Notes: generated by a model from the sequence alone, not told the origin. 64,000 nt of DNA from Streptomyces halobius (GCF_023277745.1 NZ_CP086322.1:7626001-7690000); one strand, 5' to 3'; positions 15,738 through 23,928 are shown, counted from the first letter of the stretch. Program-made: numbers and translations.

Positions 15738-15926
15738 ATGCGTACCCCGTCTCAGGTGATGCTCGGCGAACCCCTGGGGGCAGAAGCGGGCCGCGACGGC
15801 CACGTTGACCTGGCCGTCGCCCCTACCGCACCCCCGGACCGCGGGCGCGGCCCGGCGACCGGGGCGGCGACCAGCTGGGCCGAAGTCCGCCCAGGACCGG
15901 TCGGTCCGCGGGCTGCCACCTCGTGA
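15738..15926 (+). CDS. Possible small protein downstream of helD
   Basis: A 62-residue frame starts with ATG 15738 behind a strong AAGGAGGAGC and ends in GTGA, which overlaps the next frame. The product (MRTPSQVMLGEPLGAEAG, then Ala/Pro/Arg-rich) matches no family I know. The ribosome binding site and the coupling favour a real gene; the composition does not. Confidence 0.35.
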   Translation: MRTPSQVMLGEPLGAEAGRDGHVDLAVAPTAPPDRGRGPATGAATSWAEVRPGPVGPRAATS

Positions 15927-16120
15927 ACCGCCGGGCCAACTGGCACATCTTCGTGGAGTTATACGGTGGCCGGCCGGTGCTCATGCGCATCGAAGCCGTC
16001 GTGGAGCATAGGGGCTGGGCTGTCGTACACGCCGAGGTGACGGAGGGGCCAGGGCGCCGGAATTGTGGCCCATCTCGGTGGGGAACCCCAGCCTGGAGAC
16101 TCCAGGTGGTCGGGCCGTGA
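15923..16120 (+). CDS. Possible small protein coupled to the preceding ORF
   Basis: A 65-residue frame from GTG 15923, overlapping the stop of 15738-15926 by four bases. The first 45 residues (NWHIFVELYGGRPVLMRIEA, then HRGWAVVHAEV) look like a beta-strand-rich protein; the rest looks like read-through of non-coding DNA. It may be a truncated gene. I do not recognise the family. Confidence 0.3.
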   Translation: MNRRANWHIFVELYGGRPVLMRIEAVVEHRGWAVVHAEVTEGPGRRNCGPSRWGTPAWRLQVVGP

Positions 16121-16530
16121 GCACCGAACAACTGCTCCACTCGGCGCACCATCAGGATTCCGTGTGCACACGGTCCGGCTTGGCAGAACCCCCATGTGGC
16201 GGTCAGCGCCGTGCCTCCGGTTTCGTTACGCCGCATCCTGGCCTGGACCTGGAGGTATCGCTGCCAGAACGTTAGAGAAACGTGGTGGTTTCAGTGGTAA
16301 ACACAGGGCGACGGCGCCCCGAGGCGACCATGGTGGTGCCGGAGGAGCCGCCCGAGCTGCTGACAAAGGTGCAGGTCAGGGCCCTGCCCCGCGAGAAAGC
16401 AAGTCCCGGACGCACACGATCTTCACATGAACCCGACACGAACCCCCACGCCGCGACTCGGGAGAAACCCCAGGTCAGCGCGCTACTCCGCCGAGAGTTC
16501 GCACGCCCATTTCGAATACCTGGTCCACTC
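16121..16530. other. Gene-free stretch at the right end of the island
   Basis: No convincing gene on either strand in about 410 bp. No integrase fragment is recognisable where one would be expected next to the tRNA gene. A partial match to the operator half-site (AACGTTAGAG at 16268-16277) lacks the other half. Confidence 0.5.
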
Positions 16531-16578
16531 CTCATGCCAAAAGCCTGGTCAGCGCACTGACCAGGCTTTTGGCATGAG
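16531..16578 (-). terminator. Perfect 22-bp hairpin directly behind tRNA-Leu
   Basis: Arms 16531-16552 and 16557-16578 are perfectly complementary around a CGCA loop. On the minus strand the hairpin begins at the base right after the tRNA 3' end. It includes an AAAAG/CTTTT segment but no terminal T-run. It probably terminates tRNA-Leu transcription and would have been brought in by the island, replacing the native terminator at 440-468. Confidence 0.75.
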
Positions 16579-16664
16579 TGTCCGAGGGGGGACTTGAACC
16601 CCCACGCCCGATAAAGGGCACTAGCACCTCAAGCTAGCGCGTCTGCCATTCCGCCACCCGGACA
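16579..16664 (-). tRNA. tRNA-Leu (anticodon GAG)
   Basis: An 86-base type II tRNA. The acceptor stem pairs TGTCCG with CGGACA. The anticodon stem CTAGC/GCTAG encloses the loop TTGAGGT, giving anticodon GAG for CUC/CUU codons. The variable arm is long (TGCCCTTTATCGGGCG), and the T-loop GGGTTCAAGTCCC is normal. CCA is not encoded. The last 15 bases are duplicated at 475-489. Confidence 0.95.
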
Positions 16665-16893
16665 AGGTGTCTGCCGTCCCGGCTGGGCCGTTCCGACGTG
16701 GAAAACAATAGCAAACCTTCAGGGGTGGTCGATCACCCGCACTTTCGGCCAGGCACGAGGCCGTGACCAGGGCATGTCGGGAATATTGCGGCCTTGGGCG
16801 CAGCGCTCCGGAGGTGGAGGATGGCGGTGGACCCTGCCGCGGTCCGTGCTCCTCGGGGAGCGCGACGCGGCCGTGAACCAAGAGGAGGCACTG

Positions 16894-17047
16894 TGAGCGA
16901 GCTCCGCGAGCGAACCGTCGAAAGGTGCGAGCCCCGCGAATGCGGTACCGAGCGAAGCGAGGTTCTGGCATGAGCGAGCTCCGCGAGCGAACCGTCGAAA
17001 GGTGCGAGCCCCGCGAATGCGGTACCGAGCGAAGCGAGGTTCTGGCA
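16894..17047 (+). repeat. Two perfect 77-bp tandem repeats before the M20 peptidase start
   Basis: Copies 16894-16970 and 16971-17047 are identical, and the first bases of a third (TGAGCGAG) form the start of the peptidase gene. The unit is GAGCGA-rich (GAGCGAAGCGAGGTTCTGGC at its end). Because 77 is not a multiple of three, each unit ends in ATGA and resets translation: two 26-codon mini-ORFs, 16893-16973 (GTG, behind AGAGGAGG at 16881-16888) and 16970-17050 (ATG), lead into ATG 17047. Confidence 0.9.
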
Positions 17048-18372
17048 TGAGCGAGTCGCAGCCGGCCCGTACGATCACCGGCGAGGACGAGGTCGTCGAC
17101 CTGTGCCGGGACCTGATCAGGATCGACACCAGCAACTACGGCGACCACTCGGGTCCGGGTGAGCGGGCGGCCGCCGAGTATGTCGCGGAGAAGCTCGCCG
17201 AGGTCGGCCTGGAGCCGCGGATCTTCGAATCCCACGAGGGCCGCGCTTCGACCATGGCCCGGATCGAGGGCGAGGACCCGTCCCGCCCCGCGCTGCTCAT
17301 CCACGGGCACACCGACGTCGTACCGGCAAACGCCGCCGACTGGACCCACCACCCCTTCTCCGGCGAGATCGCCGACGGCTGCCTCTGGGGCCGGGGCGCG
17401 GTCGACATGAAGGACATGGACGCGATGACGCTGGCCGTCATCCGTGACCGGATGCGCACGGGGCGTAAGCCGCCGCGCGACATCGTGCTGGCGTTCCTCG
17501 CCGACGAGGAGGCGGGCGGCACGTACGGCGCGCGCTATCTCGTCGACCACCACCCGGACCTCTTCGAAGGGGTGACCGAGGCGATCAGCGAGGTCGGCGG
17601 CTTCTCCTTCACCGTCAACGAGCAGCTGCGGCTCTATCTCGTCGAGACGGCGCAGAAGGGCATGCATTGGATGAAGCTGACCGTGGACGGCTCCGCCGGG
17701 CACGGATCGATGATCCACAAGGACAACGCCATCACCGAACTGTCCGAGGCCGTCGGCCGATTGGGGCGGCACGAGTTCCCGGTACGGATGACCAAGACCC
17801 TGCGGGCCTTCCTGGACGAGCTCGGGGACGCGCTGGGCACCGAGCTCGACCCGGAGAACATGGACGCCACGCTGGCCAAGCTCGGCGGTATCGCCAAGAT
17901 GATCGGCGCCACGCTCAGGAACACCGCCAACCCGACGCAGCTGGGCGCCGGTTACAAGGTCAACGTCATCCCCGGGCAGGCGACCGCGCACGTGGACGGT
18001 CGCTTCCTGCCGGGGTACGAGGAGGAGTTCCTCGCCGACCTTGACCGGATCCTGGGCCCACGGGTGAAGCGCGAGGACGTGCACACCGACAAGGCGCTGG
18101 AGACCACCTTCGACGGCACCCTGGTCGACGCGATGCAGTCGGCGCTGCAGGCCGAGGATCCGATCGCGCGTGCCGTCCCGTACATGCTCTCCGGCGGTAC
18201 GGACGCCAAGTCCTTCGACGACCTCGGGATCCGCGGCTTCGGCTTCGCGCCGCTGAAGCTGCCGCCGGAGCTGGACTTCGCGGGAATGTTCCACGGTGTG
18301 GACGAGCGAGTGCCGGTGGACGGACTGAAGTTCGGGGTGCGAGTACTCGACCGATTCATCGAGGCGAGTTGA
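17047..18372 (+). CDS. M20-family metallopeptidase (ArgE/DapE-type)
   Basis: A 441-residue zinc amidohydrolase/peptidase. Visible are the metal-binding stretch LLIHGHTDVVPA, the WGRGAVDMKDMDAMT block with the bridging Asp, and DEEAGGTYGA with the catalytic Glu. The C-terminal lid contributes SGGTDAKSFDDLGIRGFGFAP with the last metal ligands supplied by FHGVDERVP. The substrate is unknown; relatives cleave N-acyl amino acids or dipeptides. The strong Shine-Dalgarno lies 160 bp upstream behind two tandem repeats, so translation may depend on coupling through the two mini-ORFs. Confidence 0.9.
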   Translation: MSESQPARTITGEDEVVDLCRDLIRIDTSNYGDHSGPGERAAAEYVAEKLAEVGLEPRIFESHEGRASTMARIEGEDPSRPALLIHGHTDVVPANAADWTHHPFSGEIADGCLWGRGAVDMKDMDAMTLAVIRDRMRTGRKPPRDIVLAFLADEEAGGTYGARYLVDHHPDLFEGVTEAISEVGGFSFTVNEQLRLYLVETAQKGMHWMKLTVDGSAGHGSMIHKDNAITELSEAVGRLGRHEFPVRMTKTLRAFLDELGDALGTELDPENMDATLAKLGGIAKMIGATLRNTANPTQLGAGYKVNVIPGQATAHVDGRFLPGYEEEFLADLDRILGPRVKREDVHTDKALETTFDGTLVDAMQSALQAEDPIARAVPYMLSGGTDAKSFDDLGIRGFGFAPLKLPPELDFAGMFHGVDERVPVDGLKFGVRVLDRFIEAS

Positions 18373-18638
18373 TGTGAACTGGCGAGCCGATGTGGCCGAT
18401 GTGGGCTGATATGAGTGATGCGAGCTGATCGGGCTGACCGGAGCTGAGTCGCAGCCGAAGGCGGCGCGGATTTCCTGCTGTTCGCGCCTGCCGTTCGCGC
18501 TGCCGATCGTGCCTGCCGTTCGCGCCGACTTCGCCGAAAAGAGTGAACGTGGCGCTGAGCTCGTGGCTTCACCGGCGTTTTCCTCGTTGTCGTATATGCG
18601 GTCCGCGGCTGGGACCGCATTGCCAATGAGGAGGAACA

Positions 18639-18872
18639 ATGATCAAGAAGGTCGTCGCTGCTACAGCCGTCGCCGGTGGTGTGGTGCTCGCCGGTGCGGG
18701 CCTGGCCGCTGCTGATGCGGGTGCTCAGGGCGCTGCCGTGCATTCCCCGGGAGTCGCCTCCGGCAACGTCGTCCAGGCGCCGGTCGGCGTTCCGATGAAC
18801 GCCTGCGGCAACACGTCCTCTATCGTTGGGCTGCTGAACCCCGCCTTCGGCAACTACTGCGCAAACCACTGA
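18639..18872 (+). CDS. chpH: Short chaplin (ChpH-like)
   Basis: A secreted 77-residue hydrophobic surface protein that assembles into amyloid fibrils on aerial hyphae and spores. A signal peptide (residues 1 to about 26, ending LAAADA) is followed by a single chaplin domain with the motif SPGVASGNVVQAPV, two Cys (NACGN and NYC) and the end GLLNPAFGN. The ATG has an AGGAGGA upstream. Next to chpC, as in other Streptomyces. Chaplins are usually under BldN control; I did not identify the promoter. Confidence 0.93.
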   Translation: MIKKVVAATAVAGGVVLAGAGLAAADAGAQGAAVHSPGVASGNVVQAPVGVPMNACGNTSSIVGLLNPAFGNYCANH

Positions 18873-19107
18873 CGTTTGACGCCGTACTCGTATCCGTAAG
18901 GGGTTCTGGACACCTCTACCCGTAAGGGCTCTGGCCCGGTCCGGCTCCGGAATGTGTGTCATGCGTTCCGGAGCCTCTGGATATTTTCTGCGGACGGTTG
19001 CTTCTCTTCTCCGTGTATCTCTCATGACTCCACGGCGAGTTGTGCTCGCACGCATTCCGTAAAACATCAAGGCAGTTCCGTAAGGCATCAAGGCAGGGGA
19101 GGAATTT

Positions 19108-20025
19108 ATGAGACAGGTCGCACGAAAGGGCCTGATCACGATGGCGGCCGCGGGCGGAGTGCTCGCCGCCGTCGGGGGCTACGCGCACGCGGACTCGGGG
19201 GCAAGCGGCAGCGCGGCGCATTCACCCGGTGTCGCGTCCGGCAACAACGTCCAGGCGCCGGTCGGCGTAGCGGTCAACGCCTGCGGCAACAGCGTCAACG
19301 TCGTCGGACTGCTCAACCCCACATTCGGGAACAAGTGCGCCCATGACAGCGGCGGCAAGCACCGCGGTCCGCAGAGCGGCGACCACCATGACCACCATGG
19401 CACGAGCGGCAAGAGTGGCAAGCATCGGAGCGGGCACAGTGGCCACAGCGGGCATCACGGCGCCGCGGCCTCGGGCAGCGCGGTGGATTCGCCCGGTGTC
19501 GCGTCCGGCAACAACGTCCAGGCGCCGGTCGGCGTAGCGGTCAACGCCTGCGGCAACAGCGTCGATGTCGTCGGACTGCTCAACCCCACATTCGGGAACG
19601 ACTGCGGGAGCGACTCGTCGACGCTGCCGCCGACGGGCCCCGACTACCCGCAGCACCCCGGCGGGCACCACCCGCCCAAGGCGGAGCAGCCGGGAGACCC
19701 GGAGCAGCCGTCGGCCCCGGACCGGCCGTCGGATTCCGGACAGCCTTCGGCGCCGGAGCACCGCAACGGTCCGGACGCACCGGATGCCCCGGACGCCAGC
19801 GGCACTGCGGACACCCCCGGTGCCCCGGGGATGCGGCCGCAGGCCGAGTCCGCGCCGCGCTCCGAGCTCGTCACGACCCCCGGGGGGCCCAAGGCCCAGG
19901 CCAAGGGCGGCGAGCAGCTCGCGGACACCGGCGCCGGGACGATCGGATACGCCGTACCGGTGAGCGCCGGGATGCTGCTCGGCGGAGCGGTGCTCTACCG
20001 CCGGGCCCGCAGCGCGCGCAGGTGA
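19108..20025 (+). CDS. chpC: Long chaplin with sortase signal (ChpC-like)
   Basis: A 305-residue long chaplin. After a signal peptide (to about residue 29) come two chaplin domains (about 35-75 and 124-165), joined by a His/Gly/Ser-rich linker (HDHHGTSGKSGKHRSG). A Pro/Asp-rich wall-spanning region follows, then the sorting signal LADTG, a hydrophobic helix and an Arg-rich tail, so the protein is covalently anchored by a class E-type sortase. The ATG at 19108 follows GGGGAGGA. The two chaplin domains are almost identical at DNA level. Confidence 0.93.
   Translation: MRQVARKGLITMAAAGGVLAAVGGYAHADSGASGSAAHSPGVASGNNVQAPVGVAVNACGNSVNVVGLLNPTFGNKCAHDSGGKHRGPQSGDHHDHHGTSGKSGKHRSGHSGHSGHHGAAASGSAVDSPGVASGNNVQAPVGVAVNACGNSVDVVGLLNPTFGNDCGSDSSTLPPTGPDYPQHPGGHHPPKAEQPGDPEQPSAPDRPSDSGQPSAPEHRNGPDAPDAPDASGTADTPGAPGMRPQAESAPRSELVTTPGGPKAQAKGGEQLADTGAGTIGYAVPVSAGMLLGGAVLYRRARSARR
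19225..19599 (+). repeat. chpC: Near-identical 108-bp repeats encoding the two chaplin domains of chpC
   Basis: Copies 19225-19332 and 19492-19599 differ at only two bases (one codon, AAC against GAT). Synonymous positions are identical as well. That points to recent duplication or gene conversion rather than protein-level selection alone. Confidence 0.85.
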
Positions 20026-20099
20026 CGGAAGCCGCATAGCGCGCAGCACGCACAACGGAGGCAGTGCACACAACGGAGCGGGCCTCGCCACAACGAGGC

Positions 20100-20275
20100 A
20101 CGCTCTGCTGTGCTCACACGGCCTGCTGTGTGCACGCGGTGCTGTGATCACATGGCTCCGGCCTGTGTTCACACGGCCCCGAGCCATGTCCGCACTGTTC
20201 TGGGTTGCGCTCACATGGCCCTGAGTCGTGTTCGCGAGGGTTTGAGCCATGTTCGCACCGGCCTGGAGCTCACCA
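20100..20275. repeat. Degenerate short repeats downstream of chpC
   Basis: Variants of TGTGTTCACACGGCC / GCGCTCACATGGCCC / TGTGATCACATGGCTC recur about six times over 175 bp. Many are small palindromes (GTGTTCACAC, TGTGATCACA). No gene is seen here. Confidence 0.5.
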
Positions 20276-20458
20276 CGTGGCCCGGAGCTGTCGGATGATC
20301 CGGCGGCGCAGCCGCACCCGTCGGCTGCCGTCCGGGTTGAGGCGCAGTCGGTCCAACTCCCAGTGTCCGTACTCGGCATGGTCGGTCAGCAGGCGTGTGG
20401 CAGCCTTCCGGGACACCCCCCGGGGTACATACACATCGCAGAATTCGTATTCCGGCAT
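20270..20458 (-). CDS. DUF5703 family small protein
   Basis: A 62-residue protein conserved in streptomycetes, of unknown function. It starts MPEYEFCDVYVPRGVSRKAA, continues LLTDHAEYGHWELDRL and ends with an Arg-rich tail (RRVRLRRRIIRQLRATW). It is divergent from 20506-21207 with only 47 bp between the start codons, so the two share a promoter region. Confidence 0.8.
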   Translation of the reverse strand: MPEYEFCDVYVPRGVSRKAATRLLTDHAEYGHWELDRLRLNPDGSRRVRLRRRIIRQLRATW

Positions 20459-20505
20459 CGCATCTATTGTGCGGGACCGGCCCTGGTACGGATAGCGTCT
20501 GCACT

Positions 20506-21207
20506 ATGTCTGATGCTGCGCAGCCTTCCGCTGCCGAGGTACGTGCCGCCGCCGAGGCGGTCAAAGCCGCACTGGACCGTCACCTCGACGCGGTCGAACG
20601 CCGCTCGGGGCAGGACGATCCGGCCGTGTACGCCGCGTTCGACGAGCTCGCCGCGGCGGCTGAGGTGTACGACGAGCTGCTGTACGACACCTACGACGAG
20701 GTCACCCCCTTCGAGATCCCCGGAAGCGACACGCTGCCTGCGTACACCGGCCCGGAGGAGCCGAGTGCGCTGAGCGTACTGATCCGGCGCGACTACACGG
20801 TCGCCGAACCGCAGCGGCTGCTGCATCAGGCGCAGCGCATCGCCGATCTCGATCCGGACGCCGCCGACGAGGCGGTCGGCAACGGCGTGGTCGGCAACGG
20901 CGTCGAGCGGGCCGACGCCGCCGGTGTGGTCGGCAGCAGTGTGCACGCCGCGCTCGGTGTGCTGTTCGGGGAGTTCGAACCGGACGAAATCGCCTCCCGG
21001 CACAAGGAGTTCGGGCTGGAGGAGGGAGACTCCACGCTGTGGGTGGCCGCCGCCGACGATCCGGCCGAGCCGGGGGAGTGGCTGTCCACTCCGTTCGACC
21101 AGGCGGACCCTGAGCGGGTGGTGTGCCGCTTCGACGTCAGTGCGGTCTTCGACGAGGAGCTCGGCGACGACGATGGTCTGCTGGAGGCGCTCGACAAGGA
21201 TCGATGA
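20506..21207 (+). CDS. Conserved hypothetical acidic protein
   Basis: A 233-residue acidic soluble protein. The N-terminal half is helical with heptad-like Ala/Leu spacing (AEAVKAALDRHLDAVERR, then AAFDELAAAAEVYDELLY). The C-terminal half is Asp/Glu-rich. A short Gly/Val repeat (GNGVVGNGV) sits near residue 127. There is no Shine-Dalgarno; TAGCGT at 20493-20498, seven bases before the ATG, fits a leaderless transcript. The function is not recognised. Confidence 0.75.
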   Translation: MSDAAQPSAAEVRAAAEAVKAALDRHLDAVERRSGQDDPAVYAAFDELAAAAEVYDELLYDTYDEVTPFEIPGSDTLPAYTGPEEPSALSVLIRRDYTVAEPQRLLHQAQRIADLDPDAADEAVGNGVVGNGVERADAAGVVGSSVHAALGVLFGEFEPDEIASRHKEFGLEEGDSTLWVAAADDPAEPGEWLSTPFDQADPERVVCRFDVSAVFDEELGDDDGLLEALDKDR

Positions 21208-21378
21208 TCAACGATCGTTGGATGATCAAGGATCGTTGATGGTGAACTCAAGGGGCGTTGATCAAGTTGTCGGGGCTCTTGTGTCGCCCTCCCGTCGCCT
21301 CGTGTGTGCCTCTCTGCCGCCTTGCCTCCTTTCCTATTACGGCAACGAACACGGAGAGTTATTCGTTCCCGAGCTTGG

Positions 21379-23928
21379 CTACTTTCTGTGATTTTCACTC
21401 TGAAGTTGGAGGAGGGTCCGTAGGCGGGTGGTGCGTTCCTTGACGGGCACCTCGGCGACGGCGCGGGGCAGCGCCTGGTCGACGCCCTGGACGACCGACA
21501 GATGCCGTTCGCCGCGGCTGAAGGCGGTGTATACCCAGGCGCGGGTCAGGCCGCCCGCGGCGTCGCCGGGCAGGACGACGACCGCGGCGGGCCAGCGCGT
21601 CCCGGCTGCCTGATGCGCGGTGAGCGCCCAGCCGTGCCGTACCGCACCGGTGCCGACCTGCTCGCGCGGCACCACGACGGCCGTACCGGCGCAGTCGAGG
21701 TGCAGGCCCGCGGCGTCCGCACCGGTGACCGTGCCGGGCAGGGTGCGGCCGGGCGCCGGGGCGTAGGCGACGCGGTCACCGGGGTCGAAACCGCCGAAGC
21801 GGCCGGGGCCGGGGTTGAGGCGTTCCTTGAGGGCGGCGTTCAGCGCGCGGGTGCCGGCCGCGCCGCCATGGCCGACCGTGATGACCTGGGTCCGGTCGGC
21901 GGGAATGTCCAGTGCCCGGGGTACCGAGTCGGCGACCAGCTGGACGGTGCGGTGCACCGCCTCCCCGGCGTCGCGCACCGGGACGATCACCACCTCCTTG
22001 CCGGGGGCCTCGACCTGCCCCAGCTCGCCGATGCCGATGCCCGACACCAGCTCCCCGATCGGCCCGAAGTCCGGGGTGCGGGAGGCGACCTGGGGGCAGA
22101 AGCGGGCGGCGAGGAGGTCGGCGAAGAGGCGTCCGGGGCCGGCGGACCACAGCACGCCGGGGTCGCCGCTGAGGACGAGCCGGGTGCCGTCTGCCAGCGA
22201 CTCGACGAGCATTGCGGCGGTCTCCAGATCCAGCTGTGGCGCGTCCAGCACCACGAGTAGGTCGAGTGAGAGGGCGCCGTCCGCGTCGCGGCCGGGGCCC
22301 TCATGGCCGGACAGCAGGCCGGATACGGTTACGGCCGCCGCGCTCGGGTCGTCGGCGCTCAGTGGGTCGGTGCCGACCAGTGGGTCGGTGCCGACGGGAG
22401 CGCCCTGAGGTGCGCCCGTGGCCTCGGTGAGATCCGCCGCCAGGCGCCGGCGGCCGTTGTCGCTGTGGGTGGCGCCGAAGGCCCGCAGGCCCAGCGAGCG
22501 CGCCGCGGCGATCAGCGCGGCGGGCTCGGCGCGGGCTGCCTCGGCGCCGGTGTGTGCCACCAGGCCGCTGTGGGCGGCGGCCCGGAGCAGCTCCGCAGCC
22601 GACGGCGACGGGGCGGCGGCCGCCGCGGCCTCCCAGTCGGCGGACGAGGGCCGGGCGGGGCGGCGGTCGGCGTCGTGGGGCTCGCTGTCGGGGTGGTGGG
22701 CTTCCCCGCGCCGGCTCCCCCCGTCGCGGGCGTCCGCGTGCCGGGGCTTCTCGTGTTGCGCCTCCTCGGCGTTGGGGCCGGCAGAGTGGTTCTCTTCGGG
22801 GTGTGCCTCCCCGGCGTAGGCGACGGCGTGGTGGCTCTCCTCGCCGTGGCCGTCCGTGTCGGGCGCCTCCGCCGGGCCGTGCTCGCCGGTGTCGGTGTCC
22901 GCGTCGGCGGGTGCCGCGTCAACTGGCCCGTCGCCCGCTGCCGCGTCACCTGCTGTCCCGTGACCGCCCGCCGTGTCCTGCTCCGCCGCGTCCGGTGGCT
23001 CGAAGGTGTTGAGCAGACGGGCCAGGCCGTCCGCGACGCTCTCCTCGGCCATGGCGAAACGGTCCAGGCCCAGCAGGACCCGGACCGGCTGTTCCTCGTC
23101 GTCTTCGTCTTCCGCGGTGGGCTTGGCCTGGCCCGGAACGTCGAGTGCGTCCTGGAAGACCAGTACCGTGCCCTCGGCGATGGCCGTCTGGAGGGCGTCG
23201 TCGGGGTCCGGCACGGAGCGCTGGGCGAGCGCCGCGCGCAGCGCCGGCGCCTCCAGGGCGGAGTGCCCCGCGACGGCGGCCTGCTCCAGCAGCCAGTGGA
23301 CCAGTGCCTGGGCGCGCCGCTCGTCTTCCGGCCCGCAGGCGGGGCCGAGCAGCGCCCGCGCGAAACCGTCGGCCTGCTCCGGGCGCACCCTCGGGACGGC
23401 GAGCAGCTGCCACGGGTCGGCGCCCAGCACCTCGGCGGCCTGCTCGCCCAGCACCTCCGTGGCCTTCTCCGCCAGTGCCTCGGGAGCGCCGCCTGCCGCG
23501 AGGACCCGTCGTACGCCCTCGATTCCAGGGGCCGTCGCCATGGCGGGGCGGGGGGCGGAAGGGGGCTGGGGACCGGAGGCCCCGGAACGTGCGGCGGTCG
23601 GATGGGACGGGCCGGTGGCTGCCCTCGCGCCGTCCTGAGCCGGGCGTGCCGGTCCGCTCTGGGGGCCACCTTCATCGGTGGACGGTGTCTCCTTCCGCGG
23701 CCCGGCGGGGGCGGACGGTCTGGCGGCGCGCAGTGCCTCGTTGAAGAACGAGGCGGCCGGACGCTCGCCGCTCTCCACGGCACGCACCGCCGCCGCCAGG
23801 GCCGCCGCCGTCGGCGCGGCGGATCCGGCCGCCGCGCCGGAACCGGCCTCGGACGAGCCGCCGTCCGTACTGCGGGGCGCGGCCTCCTGCTCGGGCGGGG
23901 TGTCGCCGCCGCGGCGGTCGGTACTCAC
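21379..23928 (-). CDS. RecD/TraA-like helicase homologue, motif-poor
   Basis: An 849-residue protein. The first 130 residues are low-complexity Ala/Pro/Gly. A helix-hairpin-helix-like region follows (VLAAGGAPEALAEKATEVLG), then an insert rich in Asp/His (about 340-440). The C-terminal half resembles RecD2-type SF1B helicases: LLVVLDAPQLD at motif II, LVLSGDP at motif III, LTAHQAAGTRWPAAVVVLPG and YTAFSRGERHLSVV at motifs V-VI. I cannot find a GxxGxGKT Walker A, so ATP hydrolysis is doubtful. The GTG start overlaps the upstream reductase stop (GTGA). Confidence 0.75.
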   Translation of the reverse strand: MSTDRRGGDTPPEQEAAPRSTDGGSSEAGSGAAAGSAAPTAAALAAAVRAVESGERPAASFFNEALRAARPSAPAGPRKETPSTDEGGPQSGPARPAQDGARAATGPSHPTAARSGASGPQPPSAPRPAMATAPGIEGVRRVLAAGGAPEALAEKATEVLGEQAAEVLGADPWQLLAVPRVRPEQADGFARALLGPACGPEDERRAQALVHWLLEQAAVAGHSALEAPALRAALAQRSVPDPDDALQTAIAEGTVLVFQDALDVPGQAKPTAEDEDDEEQPVRVLLGLDRFAMAEESVADGLARLLNTFEPPDAAEQDTAGGHGTAGDAAAGDGPVDAAPADADTDTGEHGPAEAPDTDGHGEESHHAVAYAGEAHPEENHSAGPNAEEAQHEKPRHADARDGGSRRGEAHHPDSEPHDADRRPARPSSADWEAAAAAAPSPSAAELLRAAAHSGLVAHTGAEAARAEPAALIAAARSLGLRAFGATHSDNGRRRLAADLTEATGAPQGAPVGTDPLVGTDPLSADDPSAAAVTVSGLLSGHEGPGRDADGALSLDLLVVLDAPQLDLETAAMLVESLADGTRLVLSGDPGVLWSAGPGRLFADLLAARFCPQVASRTPDFGPIGELVSGIGIGELGQVEAPGKEVVIVPVRDAGEAVHRTVQLVADSVPRALDIPADRTQVITVGHGGAAGTRALNAALKERLNPGPGRFGGFDPGDRVAYAPAPGRTLPGTVTGADAAGLHLDCAGTAVVVPREQVGTGAVRHGWALTAHQAAGTRWPAAVVVLPGDAAGGLTRAWVYTAFSRGERHLSVVQGVDQALPRAVAEVPVKERTTRLRTLLQLQSENHRK

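Larger units (their letters stand above)
474..16593. mobile_element. Putative decayed genomic island in tRNA-Leu(GAG)
   Basis: The interval is bounded by 16-bp direct repeats of the tRNA-Leu 3' end. Its content is unlike the core genes on the right: several gene relics (MFS, FemX, phosphofructokinase, spermidine-synthase-like), long gene-poor gaps, an additional RNase J, and a set of genes sharing one MerR-type operator. No integrase, excisionase or replication gene is recognisable, so the element would be immobile now. The repeat and its position relative to the tRNA are seen directly; the integration event is inferred. Comparison with a related strain lacking the island would settle it. Confidence 0.6.

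Noticed and set aside
16264..16283. Eighth MerR operator around AACGTTAGAG
   Set aside because: Only one half fits; there is no TAGANT five bases after ACGT on either strand and no suitable gene downstream.
16121..16530. Integrase or excisionase next to tRNA-Leu
   Set aside because: No frame here carries the tyrosine recombinase R-H-R-Y pattern or any helix-turn-helix; the region is gene-free as far as I can see.
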